Shown: piece after piece, positions 25,585-32,458 of the stretch
How the letters are laid out: every line of letters begins with the position of its first letter
Position numbering within the stretch: position 1 is the stretch's first letter
Source: Cellulophaga sp.
GTDB lineage: Bacteria; Bacteroidota; Bacteroidia; Flavobacteriales; Flavobacteriaceae
NCBI GenBank assembly: GCA_030731855.1
Contig: JANQTG010000072.1
Coordinates: forward strand, 1-32,458
Direction of reading: 5' to 3'
Length of the DNA: 32,458 nt
Translations under genes and position numbers: made by a program
The notes under the pieces: model-generated
The model's input: only the letters and a program-made list of their open reading frames with translations
What the model was told of the DNA's origin: nothing
Databases searched by the model: none

Positions 25585-26955
25585 TTATTTTAAGATAAAC
25601 GGAATATGTTTTTTTAAAGAGTAATTCTTTTTTAAAAATTTGGAGTTTAATTGTGTGTCTGAAATTGCAATAGCTGCGCCCATTGCTGAACCTAAAGAAG
25701 AATCGGTAGTTCTAAGCACCATATTACGGAGATAATGTGATACTAATTTAATATATACGTCATTATCGCTAAAACCACCATCTATAAATAATTTTTCGAT
25801 GGTATCATTGCCCGTCGCAATTTTGATACTTTCTACCTGCAATAAAACTAATTCTATCATTAAATGATGATACGCATGATCAAAAGTATCATAGGTAATA
25901 TCAGTTTTTGTAGGCATATTTTTATCAAGAATTCCTTTCCATTTAAAACTATGATTAAAGTCTTTTATGATATCAAAGAAAGTGTCATAATTAAACATAA
26001 CGGATTTGTGATAGTCTTTATCCACACCAAATTTTTCTGATAATTCTTTTACTTGTAAGCTATATTCATTTCCTAAAAATAAACGACTCGATTTTACGGG
26101 TTTACCGTTAATTCGCATATAGTTAATACAATTTTTTTGAATATCTTCTTCAGATAATAATTGCTCCGTAAATGGGTTTAAGGCAATGCTCCAAGTGCCT
26201 GTAGAAACTAAAATAAATTTTTCTTTAACACTACGAACGTAAGGTAATAATGCAGCAGAACTATCGTGAATACCCACACCAATTTTGATGCGTTTACCGT
26301 TGTAATTCATGTTTATACTCGTTTCTGTAGAAACAATAGGAGGTAATTTGGTATTGATACCTTCTTGATACACCCAATCATGATAATCTTTTTTACTATA
26401 ATCCCATAAACCAGTGTGGCAACCAATACTAGTATATTCACTTAACGGAATGCCTGTAAAAACGTAACTAATGTATTGTGGAAGATGTAAAGAATATTTT
26501 ATCTTTTTATATATTTCTGGTTTGCTGTGTTTTAACCAATACAACTGCATTCCAGAATTTAACATCCCAGAATTCGATGATCCCGTAGTGGTAGAAAATG
26601 CTATTTCTGGGCCATAAGTATCATAAAACTTTGTTATTAGAGTTTCGTCTAGAGGTTTTGTGTAGTTATATAACGGTGTTAAAACCTCGCCATTTTCATC
26701 TAAATGAACAAAACTAGCACCATAGGTAGAAAAATTAATAGCAGTAATGGTATACTTTTCTGCGTGAAGAATACGATCAAAAACTTCTTTTAACCAAACC
26801 TGTAGTGAGTGTATATCTTCTGTAGGATAGCCATCTTCATCTTCAATTAAATCAAAACGTGTGTACTCTCTGTATATTTCTTGAAAATCTTCATCAAATA
26901 GAAAAAACTTTTTATTTGTTTTTCCGATATCAAATACAGCTGTAACCTTCTTCAT
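25585..26955 (-). CDS. rhaB: Rhamnulokinase-type sugar kinase (FGGY family)
   Basis: The 456-residue kinase opens with the ATP-site motif DIGKTNKK (9-16). Later it has VSTGTWSIALNPF (about 250-262), the catalytic Asp231 in GIHDSSAALLPYV, the adenine-site IDGGFSDNDVYIKL, and SSLGSAMGAA at the end. Family: FGGY carbohydrate kinases. Position between rhamnose isomerase (9 bases upstream) and lactate dehydrogenase in a rhamnose operon identifies it as the kinase that makes L-rhamnulose 1-phosphate. Sequence alone would leave xylulokinase or fuculokinase as options; the neighbours decide. All core motifs appear intact. Confidence 0.9.
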   Translation of the reverse strand: MKKVTAVFDIGKTNKKFFLFDEDFQEIYREYTRFDLIEDEDGYPTEDIHSLQVWLKEVFDRILHAEKYTITAINFSTYGASFVHLDENGEVLTPLYNYTKPLDETLITKFYDTYGPEIAFSTTTGSSNSGMLNSGMQLYWLKHSKPEIYKKIKYSLHLPQYISYVFTGIPLSEYTSIGCHTGLWDYSKKDYHDWVYQEGINTKLPPIVSTETSINMNYNGKRIKIGVGIHDSSAALLPYVRSVKEKFILVSTGTWSIALNPFTEQLLSEEDIQKNCINYMRINGKPVKSSRLFLGNEYSLQVKELSEKFGVDKDYHKSVMFNYDTFFDIIKDFNHSFKWKGILDKNMPTKTDITYDTFDHAYHHLMIELVLLQVESIKIATGNDTIEKLFIDGGFSDNDVYIKLVSHYLRNMVLRTTDSSLGSAMGAAIAISDTQLNSKFLKKNYSLKKHIPFILK

Positions 26956-26964
26956 GAATTTCTT

Positions 26965-28245
26965 TTATAAACCTGATGCTACTGAATTTACGCCTCTTTC
27001 TCCTATCAATTTTTTACGAATTTCTAAAGCTCTATACGCTTCAATAGGGTTTAAGGCACCACCATTTTGCACTCTTGCCTTTGCTAATAAAGGCCTAATA
27101 TCTGTTCTATAAGCGTCTTGAAGTATTTCTTGACATTTTACCACATCGTGATTATTCTGAGCATCATTTAAGGCTTTTTGATCTATTAATAATGCTTTTG
27201 CATAGGCTTCTTGAATCGCTTCTAAAGACTGAATAATATCTTCTAAGGGATCTTTAATATTATGACTCGCATCAATCATCCAAGCTGGATAAGGGTTTTG
27301 CGGATTATTTTCCATACCGTATACTAAGGCATTGAAAATTAAGAATAATGCATACGGTTTAATGCTCCCTACGGTAACATCATCATCGCCATATTTACTG
27401 TCATTAAAATGAAAACCACCTAATTTACCTTTTAACATTAAGGTAGAAACTATTTGCTCAATATTTGTATTCGGTAAGTGATGTCCTAAATCAACCAGCG
27501 TAAAGGCTTTATCACCACACTCGTTAGCTAGCATAAAAGAAGTACCCCAATCTTGAATAACGGTACTATAAAAATTAGGCTCGTAAGGTTTGTACTCGAT
27601 AAACAACTTCCAATCGTCAGGTAAACCTTTATAAATCTCTTTTAAACTGTCTTGGGTATGATTTAATACCGTTTGAAAATTACTTTGTCCTGGAAAATTA
27701 GAACCATCAGCCAACCAAACGGTTAAACTCTTTGAACCTAGTTTATTACCAATATTAATAACATCTAAATTATGTGCAATAGCTTGGTCACGAGATGCTT
27801 TGTTAGTATTGCTCAAAGAGCCGTATTTATAACTTGCTGCTGCATTTTTCTGATCTTGAAACGTGTTTGAATTTACGGCATCAAACAAAATATGATGCGA
27901 TGCAGCAACTTCTTTTATTGCCTTATAATCGCTAGGTACATCCCATGGAATGTGTAATGATATAGCACCTGCTGTTTGCGTAAGCGAATGGATTAAACCT
28001 ACATCATCAATTTTTTGTTCTAAGTTCGATGGTTCACCTTGAAATCCAAAACGACCAAATCGTGTTCCACCAGCACCTAATGCCCAACTTGGGATAGCTA
28101 CCTGAAAATCAGCTAATTTTTGAACTAACTGATGAACATTAACTCCTTTTTTAGTTAAATTTTGAGCAAGAAAATCAAAATCTGCCGTATGCTGATCCAG
28201 TTGTTTTTTATTTACGTCGTGTAGTTGTGTTTTATCTAAGCGCAT
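26965..28245 (-). CDS. rhaI: L-rhamnose isomerase (RhaI type)
   Basis: The 426-residue TIM-barrel isomerase resembles the Pseudomonas stutzeri-type L-rhamnose isomerase (about 430 residues), not E. coli RhaA. Landmarks: FQVAIPSWALGAGGTRFGRF (47-66), LTVWLADGSNFPGQ, LFIEYKPYEPNFYSTVIQDWG, GKLGGFHFNDSKYGDDD, and WMIDASHNIKDPLEDI, which carry the metal-binding and substrate residues. It converts L-rhamnose to L-rhamnulose in the cytoplasm. It sits between the RhaEW gene (upstream, with a 128-base gap containing a hairpin) and rhamnulokinase. It is a different enzyme from UxaC, although both act on sugars from the same predicted glycan. Confidence 0.93.
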   Translation of the reverse strand: MRLDKTQLHDVNKKQLDQHTADFDFLAQNLTKKGVNVHQLVQKLADFQVAIPSWALGAGGTRFGRFGFQGEPSNLEQKIDDVGLIHSLTQTAGAISLHIPWDVPSDYKAIKEVAASHHILFDAVNSNTFQDQKNAAASYKYGSLSNTNKASRDQAIAHNLDVINIGNKLGSKSLTVWLADGSNFPGQSNFQTVLNHTQDSLKEIYKGLPDDWKLFIEYKPYEPNFYSTVIQDWGTSFMLANECGDKAFTLVDLGHHLPNTNIEQIVSTLMLKGKLGGFHFNDSKYGDDDVTVGSIKPYALFLIFNALVYGMENNPQNPYPAWMIDASHNIKDPLEDIIQSLEAIQEAYAKALLIDQKALNDAQNNHDVVKCQEILQDAYRTDIRPLLAKARVQNGGALNPIEAYRALEIRKKLIGERGVNSVASGL

Positions 28246-28283
28246 TTAATTTTAAGATCTAAATGAATGGATATATTTTAAGC

Positions 28284-28316
28284 AACTTTGTCAAAGTGTA
28301 GCGCTTTGACAAAGTT
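28284..28316. repeat. Long hairpin between rhaEW and rhaI, same arms as the 21072 terminator
   Basis: AACTTTGTCAAAG (28284-28296) and CTTTGACAAAGTT (28304-28316) form a perfect 13-bp stem with a 7-base loop. On the transcribed minus strand no T-run follows, so it should not terminate strongly. It lies in the 128-base gap between two genes that are probably co-transcribed. The same arms occur at 21072-21104, so it may be a dispersed palindrome, or it may affect mRNA processing. Confidence 0.65.
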
Positions 28317-28373
28317 CAATTGTATTTTTAAAAGCCTTATAATCTAATAATTTAGGCCTTAAAAGGTTAGTCT

Positions 28374-30479
28374 TTAGCGTACAAAAGCGTTCGCCATTCC
28401 GCCATCTACGTTAATGATATTACCGGTAGATTTATCGAGTATGGCAACAAAAGAAAATACGCCGTTTGCAATATCATCTGGAGTGATAATTTCGTTCAGT
28501 AAGTTTCTTTTGGCATAAAAAGCAGGTAATTCTTCTACGGTGATACCGTTAGCTTTAGCTCTACCTTCTGCCCAAGCACCTTCCCAAATTTTACTACCCA
28601 CAATAACACCATCAGGGTTTACTGTATTTACTCTTATTTTATCTTTAGCTAATTCAGCTGCTAATAAACGCACCATATGTTGTTGCGCTGCTTTAGCAGT
28701 TCCGTAAGCAACATTATTAGGGCCAGCTACCAATCCGTTTTTACTGGCAATAGAAATAAAGTTACCTCCAAGGCCTTGCTGACGCATAATGGCAGCTGAT
28801 TGTTTTGCCAAATCAAACTGACCTTTTACTAAAATATTCTGTAAAATATTCCAGTCTTTATCGGTTGTTTCTTCTAAAGGTTTTGATATTGCTAAACCTG
28901 CGCTATGTACAACAATATCTACACCACCAAATTCTACACAAGCCTTTTTGTAAGCCGATTCAATAGATGAGGTACTGGTAACATCGCAGATAGCATAAGT
29001 CGATACATCTCTTTTGTACGTGGCATGCGCTTCAATTAAACTCTCTTCGTTAATATCCGTTAAAACCACATTAGCACCTTCTGCTGCCAATTTATCGGCA
29101 ATAGCTTTACCAATGCCACCACCAGCTCCAGTAACAAAAGCTACTTTACGAGATAAAGGTTGTTCTTTTGGCATACGAGATAATTTGGCTTCTTCTAATA
29201 ACCAATATTCAATATCAAAAGCTTCTTGTCTTGGTAATGAAGTATAGGCTGTAATGGCCTCTGCACCGCGCATTACGTTGATAGCATTAATATAAAATTC
29301 GTTCGCTACACGTGTAGTTTGTTTGTTTTTTGCAAAACTAAACATACCAACCCCTGGATAAATAATAATTACTGGGTTAGCATCTCGCATAGCAGGGCTA
29401 TTGGCTTTTTTGCAAGTAGTGTAATACGTTGCATATTCTTGCCTGTAGGCCTCAAATGCAGGTTTTAGTTTATTTAAAATAGCATCAGAATCTGATAAAT
29501 CTTCATTTTTATCTAAGGTCAAAACTAAAGGTTGAATTTTAGTTCTTAAGAAATGGTCAGGACAAGAAGTTCCCATAGGAGCCAATCGTTCTAAATCATT
29601 ACTATTAATATATTCCATTACTACGTCGGTATCAGAAAAATGACCAATCATAGTACTTTCAGATGAGCATAAACCTCTTAATAAAGGCATAATTTGTGCG
29701 GCTTTATCTAAACGATCTGCAGCAGGTAAGCTTTGGATTTTTTGACCACCAAAAACGCTACCATTTTCCTTTATTTTTTTCTCGATGTAAGCAGATGCCA
29801 TTTCAATGACTTCCAAGCTGTTCATATATGATTCGTATGACGTATCGCCCCAAGTAAACAATCCGTGACTGCCTAAAACGATACCACGAATACCAGGGTT
29901 GTCAGCTAAACATTTTTCTAACTGTAAACCCAAATCAAAACCAGGGCGTTGCCAAGGCACCCATCCCATAGTGTCTCCCCAAATTTCTTTGGTAACTTTT
30001 TCGCTGTCTTTTGCTGCGGCAACCGCTATTAAAGCATCAGGGTGTAAATGATCTATATGTTTAAAAGGTAAAAGTCCGTGTAAAGGAGTATCAATAGATG
30101 GGGCCTTACTGTCTAAGTCGTAAATACAATGGTCAAATAAACCAACCATTCTATCTTCATCTTTTAAACCACCATACACATTTTTTAAATTTCTAAGTCG
30201 TTCAGTGTAAAGACCTGCAATGCCTGATTTAGTTAAGGTACCAATATCTCCGCCAGAACCTTTAATCCACATTACCTCTACTTCTTCATTGGTTAATGGA
30301 TCTTTTTCTATGGTTTTACAACTTGTATTACCACCGCCGTAATTGGTTATTCGCAAATCGGCTCCGAGAATATTAGAACGATATAAAAACAAAGCGACTT
30401 GATCATCACCTAAACTATCTGCAATTTTATCATCCCAGAGGTAATCTACGTAGTTAAACTTTTTCACAGGATTATTCAT
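28374..30479 (-). CDS. rhaEW: Bifunctional rhamnulose-1-phosphate aldolase/L-lactaldehyde dehydrogenase (RhaEW)
   Basis: A 701-residue fusion. The N-terminal class II aldolase part (about 1-420) carries zinc-site histidines His144 and His146 (HIDHLHPD) and His205 (LGSHGLFTWGD). The C-terminal short-chain dehydrogenase part (about 440-701) carries TGAGGGIG (450-457), Tyr592 and Lys596 (AYGTAKAA) and NVDGG near the end. In the characterised RhaEW family the aldolase splits L-rhamnulose 1-phosphate into dihydroxyacetone phosphate and L-lactaldehyde, and the dehydrogenase oxidises the aldehyde to L-lactate. It is the first gene of the minus-strand rhamnose operon and diverges from the AlbA_2-type gene. 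No RhaS/RhaR or other rhamnose regulator is seen nearby. Confidence 0.95.
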   Translation of the reverse strand: MNNPVKKFNYVDYLWDDKIADSLGDDQVALFLYRSNILGADLRITNYGGGNTSCKTIEKDPLTNEEVEVMWIKGSGGDIGTLTKSGIAGLYTERLRNLKNVYGGLKDEDRMVGLFDHCIYDLDSKAPSIDTPLHGLLPFKHIDHLHPDALIAVAAAKDSEKVTKEIWGDTMGWVPWQRPGFDLGLQLEKCLADNPGIRGIVLGSHGLFTWGDTSYESYMNSLEVIEMASAYIEKKIKENGSVFGGQKIQSLPAADRLDKAAQIMPLLRGLCSSESTMIGHFSDTDVVMEYINSNDLERLAPMGTSCPDHFLRTKIQPLVLTLDKNEDLSDSDAILNKLKPAFEAYRQEYATYYTTCKKANSPAMRDANPVIIIYPGVGMFSFAKNKQTTRVANEFYINAINVMRGAEAITAYTSLPRQEAFDIEYWLLEEAKLSRMPKEQPLSRKVAFVTGAGGGIGKAIADKLAAEGANVVLTDINEESLIEAHATYKRDVSTYAICDVTSTSSIESAYKKACVEFGGVDIVVHSAGLAISKPLEETTDKDWNILQNILVKGQFDLAKQSAAIMRQQGLGGNFISIASKNGLVAGPNNVAYGTAKAAQQHMVRLLAAELAKDKIRVNTVNPDGVIVGSKIWEGAWAEGRAKANGITVEELPAFYAKRNLLNEIITPDDIANGVFSFVAILDKSTGNIINVDGGMANAFVR

Positions 30480-30754
30480 ATTTTATTAATCTTAAATTAT
30501 TGTTGACGCTAAATTATTATAGTATTCTCAGGTTTCTATCCTGTACTGTGCCGTAAAGCTTAAAATTAGTTAAAATCTTTTTTAGTTCTGTAATGTTAAG
30601 ATTTTAAAATAACTTTGATTATAAAGAAGATACTAGTTTTATGGAAAGCTTTTACTCGTCTAAAAACTTGTATATATTTTTAAAAAAAAGAGAATTGAAA
30701 GTTTCCTAATGATTTTCTCTTACTTTAGTATTTTACTAATTCTTTTAATACCAA
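30480..30754. other. Divergent intergenic region upstream of rhaEW
   Basis: This 275-base AT-rich gap must hold the rhamnose operon promoter and that of the AlbA_2-type gene. I see no minus-strand TAnnTTTG match for rhaEW. A plus-strand TAACTTTG (30610-30617) and a promoter candidate at 30695-30728 face the other gene. No clear palindromic operator was found. Confidence 0.5.
30695..30728 (+). promoter_or_regulatory. Candidate promoter of the AlbA_2-type gene
   Basis: TTG (30695-30697), a 23-base spacer and TACTTTAG (30721-30728, one mismatch to TAnnTTTG) would start transcription near 30735, just before the ATG at 30755. TAACTTTG at 30610-30617 is an alternative further upstream. Confidence 0.3.
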
Positions 30755-31891
30755 ATGATTAACAAACGCTTACTCGTAAAAAATCTGCTTGCACATAACG
30801 ATGAGAACAGTTTTTATGACAAAAAACGTTTTGTTGATATCGGTCAAAGAGAAGGTAAAGCTAAATTTTTAAAACATGTTTGTGCTTTAGCGAATAGCAA
30901 CCCGTTTAATAATTCGTTTATCGTAATTGGTGTTGATGATGAAGATAATAAAATTGTTGGGGTCGATTTTTTTGATGATAGTAAAATACAAAACTTGGTT
31001 AATGCGTACCTTGATAATCCGCCATTAATTGCCTATGAAAATATTCCTTTTCCGCATTTGCCCGAAGGTAAAGTAGTTGGTTTGGTGACCATAAAATCAA
31101 ACGGAAAAGTTTGTTCGCTTAGAAAAAATATCTGGAAATATTATGGAGGTGCTGTCTTTTTTAGAGAAGGTAGTATTAGTTTACCCAAGGCTTATGGAGT
31201 AGAATTAAAAGATATTAATTCAGAAGAAGTGGCTACCCTTGAACTGCATGCACGGAATAACATAGAATTAACCTTAGATGGTGTTATCGATTTTATCAAT
31301 AACAGGCACAAAGATTTAACTAGTGATTATAAGGTTTTTAAAGAGCAATTTGTAGTCTGTTGGGCAGGCAATAAAAATAAAGTTGGTAATGAAACCTACT
31401 ATTCTCGGGTAGATATTGAACTGATTAATGAGCAAGTAAAATTATTTTATTCTGCCTTAGACGAAATAAAAATTAGTTTTAATGACGATTCTTTTAGCAT
31501 TATAGAATACGTAAAATTAGGACTTGCCGGGCAAAAAGAATATTATCCTTTAGAAAAAGTAGTTATAACTTTTGAAGCTAATGGCACCTATCAAATACAA
31601 AGCGAATTATTATTTGAACCTCCTCAGTATGATAAAAAAGTACTCCATCACATTTACAATGCAAATAAAGCGGTATTGAAAAAATTAGAAATAAATTCAA
31701 CCTTAACCGCTTCGGAAGTAATAGATCTCGCAAATTTGCCAGCTACCTCTCTCATTTGTTATTTAAACGGATTTGAAGACGCAAAAGAGTACTTAGAAAA
31801 TGCAAGACTTTTACTAAAAGGCTACAATTCTAAAGTGTACCAATCTTTAAAAGATGCCTTACGGATTTTAAGAAAAGTGAGGTATAGTTGA
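30755..31891 (+). CDS. AlbA_2-type domain protein of unknown role
   Basis: The 378-residue protein has no signal peptide or membrane segment and is probably cytoplasmic. The first ~140 residues resemble the AlbA_2 (Schlafen-like, putative nucleic-acid-binding) domain: KFLKHVCALANSNP (38-51), SFIVIGVDDEDNKIVGVDFF (55-74), and a later VVGLVTIKSNGKVCSLRKN. The family's usual acidic EFK-like motif is replaced by FYDKKRFVDIGQREG, so it is a divergent member. The C-terminal half is not recognised; it contains paired strand and helix segments and a basic end. It diverges from the rhamnose operon and converges with the PfkB gene, 24 bases away. I see no link to sugar use; it may mark the edge of the locus. 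I cannot assign a function. Confidence 0.65.
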   Translation: MINKRLLVKNLLAHNDENSFYDKKRFVDIGQREGKAKFLKHVCALANSNPFNNSFIVIGVDDEDNKIVGVDFFDDSKIQNLVNAYLDNPPLIAYENIPFPHLPEGKVVGLVTIKSNGKVCSLRKNIWKYYGGAVFFREGSISLPKAYGVELKDINSEEVATLELHARNNIELTLDGVIDFINNRHKDLTSDYKVFKEQFVVCWAGNKNKVGNETYYSRVDIELINEQVKLFYSALDEIKISFNDDSFSIIEYVKLGLAGQKEYYPLEKVVITFEANGTYQIQSELLFEPPQYDKKVLHHIYNANKAVLKKLEINSTLTASEVIDLANLPATSLICYLNGFEDAKEYLENARLLLKGYNSKVYQSLKDALRILRKVRYS

Positions 31892-31915
31892 TGAAAAATA
31901 TTTACAAATATAACC

Positions 31916-32458
31916 CTATATTAATTGACCTATCGTTGGCAACGATTCAATTGCCCCATAATTAGTGGTGGTAATTGCACCTGCTTTATTGGCCATAATC
32001 ACCATGTTTTCTAGGATGACCCATTCCTTGAAAATAATATCAATATTGGGTAATTTTGATATTTGATACAGTAAACATCCTATAAAAGCATCGCCAGCAC
32101 CAGTAGTGTCTAAAGGAGAAACTTTTAAACTAGGTATAATTTTTTTGGTGCTTTCAGTACTTAGTAAAGTGCCTTTACTGCCAAGTGTCACCGCTATTAT
32201 TTTTGTTCCTAATTGGTGTAAAACATTGCAGGCTTCTTCTAAATTTTCTTTTCCTGAAATTAATTGCGCTTCTTCAGAGCTAAATTTGCACAAATGCGAT
32301 TCTTTAACAAAGGGCATGCATTTTTCAACAAATATAACTTCATTATTTTTCCAGAGGTCAGCTCTATAATTAGGATCAAAACTTATAAAACTATTTGTTT
32401 TTAGGGCATCGCTGAAATAGCGCGAATAGGTTTCTTCTAAGTCACCTCCTAAAAACGA
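31916..32458 (-). CDS. PfkB-family sugar kinase, C-terminal part (cut by window edge), fructokinase-like
   Basis: The open frame runs off the right edge; about 180 residues are visible. Before the internal Met at 32317 the frame continues with FISFDPNYRADLW, typical of PfkB kinases. Then KFSSEEAQLISG, KIIAVTLGSKGTLL, the PfkB signature LDTTGAGDAFIGCLL with the catalytic Asp of GAGD, and ANKAGAITTTNYGAIESLPT at the end. The last block resembles fructokinases. KDG kinase is also a PfkB protein and would fit the uronate pathway, so the N-terminal part is needed to decide. It converges with the AlbA_2-type gene. The ATG at 32317 is internal, not the start. Confidence 0.85.
   Translation of the reverse strand, partial: SFLGGDLEETYSRYFSDALKTNSFISFDPNYRADLWKNNEVIFVEKCMPFVKESHLCKFSSEEAQLISGKENLEEACNVLHQLGTKIIAVTLGSKGTLLSTESTKKIIPSLKVSPLDTTGAGDAFIGCLLYQISKLPNIDIIFKEWVILENMVIMANKAGAITTTNYGAIESLPTIGQLI

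Noticed and set aside
28317-28373. Possible second hairpin (AAAGCC/GGCTTT-like) before the rhaI gap hairpin
   Set aside because: The arms pair imperfectly with a long loop; not convincing next to the strong 28284 hairpin.
31892-31915. Terminator between the convergent AlbA_2-type and PfkB genes
   Set aside because: The 24-base gap is AT-rich, but no stable stem was seen.
1-32458. CRISPR array, tRNA/rRNA genes, transposase, integrase or phage genes
   Set aside because: None found: no spaced direct repeats, no tRNA-like cloverleaf, and all large frames are accounted for by metabolism, transport or regulation.

Overview
The window looks like a chromosomal carbohydrate-use region of a marine Flavobacteriaceae-type bacterium (Bacteroidota). 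The DNA is AT-rich. It carries a SusC/SusD pair, a one-protein hybrid two-component regulator, lipoprotein signal peptides, weak Shine-Dalgarno signals, and several matches to the Bacteroidota -7 consensus TAnnTTTG. No rRNA, tRNA, CRISPR array, phage or transposase gene was seen.

Layout. (1) 1-12937, all minus strand: a polysaccharide utilisation locus (PUL) with a cut-off GH2 hydrolase, a GH88 unsaturated glucuronyl hydrolase, SusD, SusC, the hybrid sensor/AraC regulator, and a secreted pectate-lyase-like beta-helix protein whose reading frame is broken by one base. (2) 13152-21047, plus strand: a uronate operon with UxuB-type SDR, UxuA, KduI, KduD, a DUF4861-like lipoprotein and a three-part TRAP transporter (DctP/Q/M). 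(3) 21250-22650, minus: UxaC uronate isomerase under its own predicted promoter. (4) 22835-30479, minus: an L-rhamnose operon transcribed in the order RhaEW aldolase/dehydrogenase, RhaI isomerase, rhamnulokinase, FMN-dependent lactate dehydrogenase, NCS1-type permease. (5) 30755-32458: an AlbA_2-type protein of unknown role (plus) and the C-terminal part of a PfkB sugar kinase (minus, cut by the window edge).

How it fits together (inference from family roles): SusCD imports oligosaccharides. GH88 removes the unsaturated uronic acid that a lyase leaves at the non-reducing end. The freed unsaturated uronate goes through KduI and KduD to 2-keto-3-deoxygluconate (KDG). Ordinary glucuronate goes through UxaC, UxuB and UxuA to the same KDG. 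Rhamnose goes through RhaI, rhamnulokinase and RhaEW to dihydroxyacetone phosphate and L-lactate, and the lactate dehydrogenase would turn the latter into pyruvate. A substrate rich in both rhamnose and uronic acid, such as ulvan or another glucuronorhamnan, fits this set. No known lyase family, sulfatase or rhamnosidase lies in the window, so the substrate is not proven. KDG kinase and KDPG aldolase are not recognised here either.

Points worth attention: the one-base frameshift in the beta-helix gene and its possible role as the missing backbone enzyme; an NCS1-family permease sitting where a rhamnose transporter would be expected; a repeated long hairpin (AACTTTGTCAAAG arms) in two gaps; an 18-bp perfect hairpin between susD and GH88; sequence words shared by the control regions of susC, the beta-helix/uxuB divergon and uxaC; and degenerate 7-bp-periodic repeats in two gaps.
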